Positions 33,128 to 43,700 of a stretch of 64,000 nt of DNA are shown piece after piece (position 1 is the first letter of the stretch; the number at the start of each line of letters is the position of its first letter). The notes below the pieces were generated by a model, which saw only the letters and a program-made list of their open reading frames with translations, was not told the DNA's origin and searched no databases. Origin of the DNA: Sclerotinia nivalis (taxonomy: Eukaryota; Ascomycota; Leotiomycetes; Helotiales; Sclerotiniaceae); assembly GCA_029531795.1 (NCBI GenBank), contig JAPEIS010000013.1, positions 1,426,001 through 1,490,000 of the forward strand. Direction: 5' to 3'. Position numbers and translations under genes: made by a program.

Positions 33128-35794
33128 TGATTTTATATACTCCCCTGTTACTACTATAGTATACATCCTCATTCTAAAATGTGAAATCTCTGCAGTGGAG
33201 CTATGTGTCGAGATTTTTTCGTGGTGGAGAGTGGTGGAGACGGAGACGGGAAAGATAAGCGAGGAGTGAAAGGGGAAATGGATATTTGAATTTGGACCCG
33301 CTGTTTTTGAGCGTGGTGGAGCTTGAGATGAGTGAGTGATTGGTGAATGATGAATGATGGGTTTTGGGATGGAGGGGAGGGGTTTTGTATGGTTGGGTAT
33401 GGGTATGTTGATTTTTTGGTTTTTGGATTTGGATTATTTTATGGTTGGATCGATAATGATAATGAGAGAGGTGATGGATTGGTTTTTTGTAGTTGTCTGA
33501 TCATGAGCCGTATATGTAGTGTTTTTGAATGGAAAGGTTTGGGGATGTCTGGATAAATGAAATATAATCATTGACTACGTTCTGAATTGTATATTCTATG
33601 TATTTAACGAAAGTTGCCAAGGGTAAATCTATGAAATCTCTCATCCGCGGTTCCAAAAAAGCAGAGCTAAATAAACCGAGGTGATAATCATAGCCCAGCT
33701 GAATGATGCAAAGAAGATCATCAGATTGGGATTTTGAGATATTGCGGATACATTCAAGCCAGTGCAGAGTTTATAGAACACGCTGCCATTTAGATGTTTA
33801 AAATTTCAATTTCATACGTGGTGCTGCCTTGTCGTATGCATATGTTACGCCGCTACAATCTCAGATCACATGGAAGCAATCTAAGGACTAATAGAAAGGT
33901 CAACGTTGGTTTTCTACTAAGGATCAAGTAGGGACTCGATTAGGGAATATAATAATATCGTATTGTATGGTAATTAATATTACTTAATACTAATGAATGA
34001 TATCTTGAGTACGAAGCTCTACAGTAAGTAGATCCGTCCTGAATATATAAGGTCTTCCTGCTTCCTTGGACCCCTTGGACCCTGTAGATCCCCTAAACCC
34101 TTTAGGTCCTCTAAGTCCATCATATGATCTGGTCCCTTGATTAGACCATAAGTTCTACTGTAGCATTCGGTTACTGAGTCTAAGGTCCTAAGGCCTTACT
34201 AGTTATATGATATCCGGCGTAACAGCATATTCTAATCGCGATCCAGCTATATATATGTATACCGACGGTATCACCTCTTAGCTCCCCCAGTCCACTCGAA
34301 ACAGATCAATAATTTTCGTAATTTAGGTAAATACCGTCTGCTTTTTAGATCCGGCTTCCTCAAAGAAAAATGATTTTGTGGGTGTCTATAGTATAATGGT
34401 GCATTATATACCATTTGTTAACGATTTGTTGGAAGTCTATGCAACGGCCATTGAGAGGGGACTTAGCATGAAGCGGAGTGTCATATGCATTCTATGAGGG
34501 TAATCGTCTGCATGGGTGAAGACACAAATCCTTCAAATATAGGCACAATCAGCAAGATGAAGTTAAGGCTTATACTACCCGTTGCATTGTTTAAATACCG
34601 CGGTAGTCATATGTCATGGTGATATATGAGATCAGATTGGTTTTGCTAACAGAACAACAACATGATGATGTGGATATATATTCCTATATCAAGGATCGTT
34701 AGATTTGGCTTCTATAAATGAGTAAATGCTGAAACTGGCTCACACTTGATAAGGATCACCACGAATTGCCCACCTCATAAAAAACAATTCATCCATATTC
34801 AAAATCCCAAAATCTTAAAAAAAACAAAAAAAACAAAAAAAAACAAAAAGCTATCTTCCATCTCTTAAATCAATCACCACTCCGTAAGTTAAAACTCAAA
34901 ATAATATCCCATCTCTCACCCTCACTCTAATCTTCACCCTCACTCTAATCTTCACCCTCACTCTAATCTTCACCTTCAATCTAATCATACACCTAACTAC
35001 CCGATCGATTCAAACCTTCTAATTATAATATCTTACCCTTCGAAATCCATCCCGCGGACTCAAAATCTCAAAACCTCAAACTAAAAGTTTAATTTTATTA
35101 ATCCATATATATTCTCTCCATCTCCATCTCCATCTCCATACCCACCTTTAAATTACCCCCCACCCCCCTTAAAAATTTAACCATAAACCCATCAACCAAT
35201 CAGCCACAATCCCCACATCCCCACCTCCCTCCCCCTCCCCCTCCTCCGCCTCTCAAACTCACCATCTCCCTATCCCCACCCCCCCAAACTTCAAAAAGCC
35301 ATTCCAACTACTCCAACCCCTCCAAATCCCCTTTCCTTTCCTTTCCTTTCCTTTCTTTTCCAATCCAAGAAAATATCCTAGAACAAACTCCTCAACAAAC
35401 TCCTTAATAAACTCCCGAGAACCCTCCAAAATTCCCAAAATCTCCAGAGAGATATACTACAAGTATCTACTGGATGCATTGTACCAACATAGGATAAAAC
35501 TATACTTATCCAGATCATCCAGATCATCGCTTAAGTTGAGACTTAGATTACTTCAAATCCTACAGTCTATGTAAGATGAGGGGCATAAGATCTTGGAAGA
35601 TTTACTTAGGCATGGTATCGAGAAATAAAAATATCCGCTTGAGATTATGAGACGAGAAAGGTGGTACTATCTATATAAATAACCCATTGATCCATAATTC
35701 CCCAACAAAGAGCAGTTTACCACCTGGATATCCCATATTCCATATAATAACCCTCTCGCTCATCCATCCACCCATCCATCCTCAAATCAAACCA
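33128..35794. other. Gene-poor region with simple repeats
   Basis: About 2.7 kb. 33880-34240 is AT-rich and may be old transposon debris, but I could not identify it. 34815-34850 is A-rich. 34917-34986 holds three full and one partial copy of an 18-base unit (CACCCTCACTCTAATCTT). 34920-35400 is strongly pyrimidine-rich with CTCCAT and CCTTT runs. No gene is supported. Confidence 0.5.
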
Positions 35795-37036
35795 TCAAAC
35801 AGCAACATGCATACTCATATGCTCCACCGCATCCTTAACACTCCTCAACCACCTCTGATTAATACAATACGGACACCTAATCGGTTGTTCGACCTGCATT
35901 AACGCCGATTCATTTCTTTCCGATATCGCCGGCGTTACAATTCCCTGTGCTGTATGCAGTATGAAAGGTTGTTGGGGACTTCCACTGCTGCCAGTTCGTG
36001 TTGCAGTATTGGGGGTTATGGGAGGATCGACTCTGTTTGTATTTTGAGGTGCAGATGCTCCGTTATTGGTGGATGTATTCATGGGATTGTTGGTTTCGTT
36101 TGCGTGGTTGTTTATATCGGGGAATAGGACTTGGTTTGGTGGTATGTTGTTGCCTCCTTGTATACTACCTTTACCATTATTTCCACTACCACTTCCACTT
36201 CCACTTCCACTACCATTCCCATTCCCGCTCCCTACCGTCCCTTCACTACCCGTTCCCCCTCCTTGTCCACTACCTCCCTCATCCCCACTTCCTCCTTTCT
36301 TTAAAATTTCCGTCTTTGCCCTCCTACACTGTTGTAGATGTACCTCTGCCCCAAATTCCCTCATCAAACAATCTCTAATCTCCACTGGTGTCGTTTCTTT
36401 CGTGATCGTCATTAATTTAGGTAAAATTCCCATCAGAAATGGTAATCGACTCGCGCTATTCCTTTGAACTTTAGGTAAAACCGGTAGAACCTGTCCTGGT
36501 ATTGGCATTCCACTATTACTCCCTCCATTATGTTGTTCAATAACTCTCGCTCCGGGTATAATATGTCCACTTTCTCCTTCTCCAGGCCTAACCACCATTC
36601 CCGACGACATCCCAATACCCACTCCATCCAATCCTCCATTTCCATTCACATTTCCATTCTGTCCTATCCCTACCGACATCCCCCCAACATTTCCATCCCA
36701 GCTCCCATTCCCCGGTGGTAATCCCCCATTAACCTGTCCCCTAGCCCCAACTCTAATCCCAGCACCCGGATGTCCAACACTAACCAAATCATCCAAACAA
36801 GTATGTCTCTCCCTCAACACCGTAACCCTAGCCAATGGTTCTCTTCCACCTCTTCTCTCCCAATTACATCTCACCACAAACGGACATTCCGGATCTCTCT
36901 TACATCCGACCCTAACTCTCCCCGTATCACTTTTCAAAATCCTAGGTTCAAAATGTGCTTCGATAGCCCAAGCATGGAGGGCTTCCTTGAAAGCTTTTAG
37001 GGAAGGGAATTCTTGGCGTAATTGTAGGGGTGGCAT
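35795..37036 (-). CDS. FAR1/MULE-type zinc-finger protein, probably domesticated transposase part
   Basis: One exon of 413 residues. Residues 10-82 form a FAR1/MuDR-type DNA-binding module: F-x-SLKAF-x-EALHAWA, then Cys45, Cys51 and Cys57 and the closing H78-T-C80, as in the WRKY-GCM1 zinc-finger superfamily. Residues 196-245 (SRLPFLMGILPKLMTITKET, then PVEIRDCLMREFGAEV and QQCRRAKTEIL) resemble the segment between the DNA-binding and catalytic parts of Mutator-like transposases (TP-x-E-I...YG...RAK). The DDE catalytic core is missing; instead there are Gly/Asn-rich linkers and a final C2H2-like finger C-x2-C-x14-H-x3-H near residues 388-410. I infer a host transcription-factor-like protein derived from a MULE. 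Flanking terminal repeats were not seen. Downstream of it lies a pyrimidine-rich stretch. Confidence 0.75.
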   Translation of the reverse strand: MPPLQLRQEFPSLKAFKEALHAWAIEAHFEPRILKSDTGRVRVGCKRDPECPFVVRCNWERRGGREPLARVTVLRERHTCLDDLVSVGHPGAGIRVGARGQVNGGLPPGNGSWDGNVGGMSVGIGQNGNVNGNGGLDGVGIGMSSGMVVRPGEGESGHIIPGARVIEQHNGGSNSGMPIPGQVLPVLPKVQRNSASRLPFLMGILPKLMTITKETTPVEIRDCLMREFGAEVHLQQCRRAKTEILKKGGSGDEGGSGQGGGTGSEGTVGSGNGNGSGSGSGSGSGNNGKGSIQGGNNIPPNQVLFPDINNHANETNNPMNTSTNNGASAPQNTNRVDPPITPNTATRTGSSGSPQQPFILHTAQGIVTPAISERNESALMQVEQPIRCPYCINQRWLRSVKDAVEHMSMHVAV

Positions 37037-38719
37037 TTGTGATGTTAAGATAATCCTTGAGCTTTAGAGCTCCGTGTTAAAGTAATGCTTAAACTCATAA
37101 ACTCTCGTCCCATCCAATTTCGTAAACTCGAACACTCATACGCAAATCGAAACCGAAAGCGAAAGCGAATGGAGCGCGTACCCTATTATTGTAGCAGTAT
37201 ATCACTATATAGTAGCAGTCGCAATAGCAATAGCAAACGGAAAAACCGCTTCCAACTCAATCAATTATTCAACACCAGATAAGAATCATTCCATCGATTG
37301 CGATAAGATCTTCTGTCTAGCTTGAGCGTTGATGCGAAGCGGGGCGGAAGTGGAGCCAGTGAGCCAGTGAGCAAGTGAGCCAGAGAGCCAGAGCCAGCGA
37401 GAGAGGAGAGCAAGTCTCAAAACAAGCGGAAACGTTCGAGAACGAAGAAGCTCAAGAAGTGTACTCCTCCGCATTGAAGCAACCGAAGCAACCGAAGCAA
37501 CCGAACGAACACGCGCGAACAAACCAGAAATAAACCGCCGCAGATAAAATGAGTTTGTATAAATATATATATTTATATATATAAGTATCTCGTCTCCTCA
37601 CAATAAAGAAATAAAATTAGGGTAATGAGGATGAGGATGAAGATGAGGCCGCTCAAGAGGTGAGATGAGGGGTGTTTTGGAGATACGATACGATACGATA
37701 CGATACAATACGATACGATAGATAGCTGTGGTGGTACGATCTAAATAGATGCATGCACGCATGATTTATTAGGTAAGCCTTTTTTTTTAATATATATTTT
37801 TTTTACTGGGGTTTACGACTTCGGAATGTGATAGATTTTGTATTTTGTATCGCAGGGAGGATTGTAGTCTTAGGAAAAGCTCCGTAAGCTCGGAAAGCTC
37901 GGTATACTCACCGGGAGGAATAGAAAGATTCATCGGGCTTCTGAACATTCATCGATGATGGAGGGTTGGAGCTCACAGGGAGATAATTCCTTACATTCTT
38001 TTCATTCAAACAGTCTATCATTTCAATTCTCCCTTATTAGCTATCTCAAAATCACATTAAAAATTCATACTACAATTCACATCATAAATTCGCAATATCC
38101 TCAGTCATCAATCACATCAACAACTCACAACTACACTACATCCTCAATCATTCATTCAGTTGACTATTTAAATGCTCGCTGTTTAAGTATTCATTCACAC
38201 AGGCTAAATAAAAACTTAGTCATCACTATCATCATCTCTTCCATGTCCTTTCCCTCCCCTCCTTCACCACTCAACCAAAAAAAACCAATTGATAAACTTT
38301 CCTTCAACAAATGAAACTTCCATGGTATGTCCGTCACGCACTAAATATGCAAACCCAAAATCTCGAAAAGTAAAAAATATCAAGGGGAATAAAGAAGAGG
38401 AAGCGCCATAATGATAACGCCTGATGCCTCCCTATATTCTCATCACCAACAGAAATGTTTTCGAAAGGATAGAAGAAGGTAGTTGTGAAAAATGTGATCT
38501 GCATCAAAATGAGTGTGGTGTCGGCTGCTAAAGTTATACCAGCAGCTATTATCAACCCTCACCAAAAATTGTTTGTACATCCGAAGCAGATTAAGAAGGT
38601 ATAAGTGCCAAAAAAGTAGCAATAGAACATATCGTTCAAAGAATGTGTGAGAGTGTTCGACTCTCTATCTCCAGTCTAGTACCAGATACATGTCGATGTA
38701 GAGGTCACTACCAATAGCA
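37037..38719. other. Intergenic region with microsatellites
   Basis: About 1.7 kb. It contains the promoter of the MULE-derived gene and the 3' flank of BEM1. Repeats: GAGCCAGT-type units at 37353-37400, and GATAC pentamers (eight units, one imperfect) at 37682-37720. No gene supported. Confidence 0.5.
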
Positions 38720-40790
38720 TTATTGATATTCGACGTAGATAATGAGCTTATCGTTTCGTTCTAGAGCAATGTCTAGATCATTGTCGCTCATTAAGTTTGG
38801 CTTTTCTCCGCTAGGCTCGTCCTTGTAGTATAATGCAATTTCATCCCCTTGTGGTATCTTCAAGCGATCACTAATCTTTTCGTAAAGTTGCCTGTATTGA
38901 ATATCTGTAGGTACTCGAATAGCTATCAAATCATCACCGAAATAGATCTTGACCTTCATAGCAGATGGTTGTTGCCCATTAACATTGGCTGCTGGAGTTA
39001 ATGAATTGCTGGATGGCTGAGAAAGGGATGAGGTCTGACGTGTTGCACCTTGACCGTTGTTGGCAGATAATGATGATTGACCTCTTTGATGTCCTGGAGC
39101 GGCTGTTAGGCCAGTAGGACCACCAATTGAATGTGTTTCTCCATTTAAATCACCCCGCGAAGATTGCCTAGATGCTGCTTGTGTTCTTGAATCGCTTGAT
39201 GACTGTTGTGAACCACCGGATAAACGATATTCTTCTTCCGCTGCATTTGGATCCATTTCATAATCCCCTTCTCGAGGTGCAAAAAACTGTTTGACAAGAG
39301 TGCATCTTGAGATATATGCTGGCTGGGTCAAAAGGTTCTTGACATAAGCGTCAAGATTATGTTGTCTTCCTTCGGTTATGGCATCTGTAACATAGTTGAC
39401 GGGTCCTGGCATATATGGCAAGCTTCTCTTCTGTGTTCCAGTATTTCCTGCTTCTGCTGGGAACTCTGTTAAAAGAGCAATTTGGAAATCGTAAAAATCT
39501 TCGTAGTATCTCGAAAGTTCCCAATGTCTTCCATCTTCCAATGCTGCTTCAATAACGAACCAGTATTTATCTTCTGCGAAACAGTATCGTGGTATTCGAG
39601 CGGAAATTGGAGCGTATAATTGAGAAGTGGATTTAGATGGTATGGAATAGGGATTTTGCGGTACTTGTTGAACTGGTTGGACGGCTCTCGCTTGCTGTGA
39701 TTGTCTTTGGTCCTGATTCTCAATTAATATAAACTTCTCGACACCAAGCGAATCAATACATACATAGCCTTGACCATTCTGCTGACTCTGCCTTGCACTC
39801 TGTTGTAGACTCAATCGTTCCATATTTTGCTGCATTTGTTGTTGCTGCAGCTGTTGTGAAGAACCATTGGGAACTTCAAATTTGCCCAAAGTAATACTGC
39901 TGTTCTTGTAATCGGCAGCCATCCGCTTCCATTCTTCCACTTTTGGTACACCAGCTCTCTGAACTGCTTCTTGCGCGTTTGGCACAGCCTTCCCAGTACT
40001 CATATCACGTATCTCGATGAAATCAACCGGTATCAGTCCTGGACCTCCTAGTCGCCCAATTGGTTTTGCGACAAACCATTCTGGGTTCGATTGAGCAATC
40101 ACGATGATTGCTTCACCGGCCTTTGCTTCCAATTCATCGGGTCGTTCCGCCGCAAAATCGTACATAACCACGCCGTAAACCATCGCACCGGTGCCTTTCA
40201 TTGTCTTTGAAAATCTTTGACCTCCACCGCTATCTGGTGGACTCGTCAATGTCCCTGAACCGGACATGTCGGAATAACCCGAATCATGATCCACCTTCAT
40301 ATTCATAGGCGACTTTTCTGATATGGATTGCCCACTATCTCGCTCAGTCTTCCCTAACGCTTGAAAGTATGCAACAGGTACCAATCCTCTCGCATCTGGT
40401 ACTGCGGGATTGCATGCCTCATACCAATCCGTATCATTTTCTCGCCCGATAACGTGAAAGAAATCGCCCCTCGTAAAACCCAATTCTTGATTCGAATGTG
40501 CCTCATAATCATACAATGCGCGGATAACCTAGAATGATTGCGGTTTGTTAGAATGCGAATCAATGCAGTTGCGACTCAAGTATACGAATTGCGACGTACC
40601 TTTTTCGGTGGGACAATCGCGACGGCAGATTTGGGCGTTAAGGAAACATGTTGAGCTTTGGAATCAGGCTTTTCACCTTTAATCGACCGACGAAGAGCCT
40701 GATAGACAAACATATTCAGTTAGCGATGACTCCTACTTGTTTGTAAAATCCTCAGACGAAACAAGAGACCGGTTGGTGACTGACCTTCAT
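38720..40790 (-). CDS. BEM1: Polarity scaffold Bem1/Scd2 (SH3-SH3-PX-PB1)
   Basis: Exons are 40790-40785 (only ATG AAG), 40698-40600 and 40528-38720, giving 637 residues. The start MK joins ALRRSIKGEKPDSKAQ, as in filamentous Bem1 homologues. Domains: SH3-1 at about 36-95 (ALYDYEAHSNQELGF...DWYEA...GLVPVAYF), SH3-2 at 150-208 (VVMYDFAAERPDELEAKAGE...LIPVDFIEI), PX at about 340-455 (RIPRYCFAEDKYWFVIEAAL...LPYMPGP...CTLVKQFF), and PB1 over the last 80 residues (KVKIYFGDDLIAIRVP...DNDLDIAL). Bem1 bridges Cdc42, its exchange factor Cdc24 (via PB1) and PAK kinases at growth sites. A 45-nt stretch at 39719-39763, with a GTATGT donor and TTGAG end in a Gln-rich linker, may be an in-frame intron; if spliced the protein has 622 residues. 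Confidence 0.94.
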
Positions 40791-43700
40791 ATTGATTGCT
40801 TTATCGTTATGTCGTGCTCCTCGAGATGCGAGGTAAAAAGAAACGCAATGAAAAGAAAAGAAATTCAGGAAATTCTCAAAATTTGATGGTTGATGTCGGG
40901 GCACAAGATATGATTGTCGTTAAATGATGTAGATAAATAAATGAATAAATTAAATATGATCACTATCGATCGTTCTTGCTTCTTAACTTTCCTACTTCCT
41001 TTTCTCAATGCAACCCTTCCAACTTTCTTTGAAGCGGCGATAAAAACCCCAAGCGCTACCTAGTACTCCGAGTCCACTCACTACACTATGAAATAGCTAG
41101 CTTCCGAAAGACTGCTGAGGTGGGGTGACTAAAAAGATGTGAATCCTGTAATGTGAAAGATTCAAGATTCTCGAACGATGGGTTATAACTTTAAAGTATA
41201 GTATAGTATGATATGATATGATATGGTATGGTATGATATTGATATAGATATCGGAGGATAATAAATCCCTAGGTTATTGTATCCCGTCTATTGTATGGGC
41301 GCGTGGTATATTTTGAGGTACTGGGTAGGTAGTTGATGCGAAGCGGATGTGAATAGAATGGGATGAAGATGAAGGTTTGCAATAAAGAAGGGAGGGGAAG
41401 AAAAGGCTAAGCCAGTTGCAAAACGAGATATTTTTCTTAAGAGGAGATGATTGTCTAGTTACCCCTCGAACGGCTTTAAAAAAAGCAAGGTTGAGCCTCT
41501 GAGAATGGGGATACAAACGGGCAGGGCAGTGTAGTGTAGCCTTCAGCGTTTTGGTAACAATGGGATTTTCGAGTTACAGTATGTGTATATATACTAGTAT
41601 TTGATAGTAGGTATGCAGAGAGTAGATTTCTTCTTCATAGGTGTCGGATTTTTGATTTTTAGAACAAACACATGACGAACGAGTTTCTCAAGAAAGCTCA
41701 AATCTTTGTAAAAATATAATAGAGAAAATAAATTGGCATTAAAAATTGTCCTCGTTATTTGATCTGCTGCCTTTTCTTTGTTGGATCAAAGAATCTCTAT
41801 CTTTGGCTAGAGAGGGGCAAGGGATTACTTCCACAAAAGGATTGAGGGATGCTTGGCTTACAGTTAGGAAAGGAGCATGCATATGTTAGTAATAAAGTTC
41901 TATTGACAGGATCTATATTTGCTTGCATTTATATAGGTAGGTATTCATCTGTATATCGATGTCTTCAAAATCTCAAGTATCAGATTTATGTTCCTGTCAA
42001 TATGCCATGTGTGACTGATCAGTCACTTCCTAGATATGAGAAGGGACCCAATGCTCTAGATAATCGTAATGACATCTTCTCCAGTTTCATCATTCGGTTT
42101 CCTGTGTGGATATACCTAGTACCAAGATCCCTCTTTTAAATTACTCAATGCTTCTAGATTGTAACGATTCTGTACATCTTCATTTGGTATTTATCGAAAG
42201 ATTCTCCCGATGATATCCACAATTACCGTTAGTGAAGGTTTGATATACATGCCACTAGGAACATTTATTTTACCTAGATGCCGCTTAGAACAAAATTTTG
42301 AATTTGAAGAAATAGCTTTGACATCTTTAGATAAAAACATTAGTGTTAGAGAATCAAATCTTCCATCAACAAATCCATCAATAAATATTGGTCCAGATCC
42401 ACTTTCAACCATGGGAAAATAAGTTAGTGCAGTACGGAGAAAAGCATAGGAAAAGCATAGGAAAAGCATAGGAAAAGCAGCGAGGCATTAAAAGCAAATG
42501 TTCCAAATCATCATGCAAACCGCTGAACCTTACACACCTTGCCCTTCTTATCGATATCGATAACCAAACTCTCAAGGTTGACACGGACGGACAATTGCAT
42601 TTTGAGTACAGAGAACGAAAACCGATCATGATGAAATTAAATACCTACACACGACATTTAAAACTCCACGTTTTAGTCGTGCATTTTCGGATTGTATCAA
42701 AAATATTGGAAGTTACCTGATATTATTGTGAAAATTTCCTGGTTTGTTCTGTTTGTGCATACATAATTACATACAATATCAGGTACCTACAACCTACGTA
42801 GAGATGCGTACCCAAAATCCGAATCCTGCATCTAGATATGCCTATTGGTTCAATCCTTGAAATTCCCAATTTCCTGATTGAGCTGAAGTATTCACACGAT
42901 GAACCAATTAGACGTCGCGCATAAAGAGTTGTAAGGGGGCAGCTTGAATCATTTATTTAAATTGGTGATCCTGAGATCAAAATTGAAAGCATAAACTTTC
43001 AACCTTTACTAGAATTGAATTCATATAAGTAACTACCTAGTACCCTAGTACACCTCCATAGTATTATCCACCCCGTCGTCGTCATGCTCATTATTATTTA
43101 TCATCTATAGTAATTCATGAGTCAAGACATATATCACTACTATTATCCAATACTTTAATATACAACCCGAAATTTTCATCTATATCGTATACCCAAGTAG
43201 ATACTCCGTCCCTTCTTGCGAAATATGTTGCAGCTTGCATACATACATAACATCGTACATCGATCCATTATAATCATGGGTATTTCCAACTACTGCGAAG
43301 ATATGCACACATCATCAGGAAAAGTATTTGGGACCTGCAGCATCATCGATTCCCTCCAAAGGCAGTGTCTTAAAAATCTCATTCATCATCCAATTATAGC
43401 CATCATCCCCCACCATCAAAACCTCAACGGCGGCACGCTGATGCTGAGGTGGAAACTAGATACCGTGATAGCAGCCCTGAGTAGCCCCATCAATTCAGGG
43501 CTGAGCGGAATATCATTTGGCGATCTAATATTCTGCGTGGCAATTCAGCCACCTATCAATCCTTATTTTCATGTCAGTTAGAGTGGACTGGTAAGATTAC
43601 CAAGAGATAGATAGATACTGGTAGAGTGGTACAATAGCGTACCCATCTGCAAGTACGATTCAATTACATTTCTAATGCATACATACATTTTTCATCTCTT

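Noticed and set aside
33880..34240. AT-rich stretch as a possible second LTR or solo LTR
   Set aside because: No paired TG...CA ends, direct repeat or target duplication could be found.
35998..36467. Plus-strand frames of 126 and 133 codons
   Set aside because: Antisense shadows of the Gly/Ser/Asn-rich linkers of the MULE-derived gene.
37286..37522. 78-codon minus-strand frame with apparent mitochondrial-type N-terminus
   Set aside because: Composed largely of translated short repeats (GAGCCA/GAAGCAACC); no homology or splice context.
43216..43581. 121-codon plus-strand frame
   Set aside because: No family resemblance; composition close to random for this AT-rich spacer.
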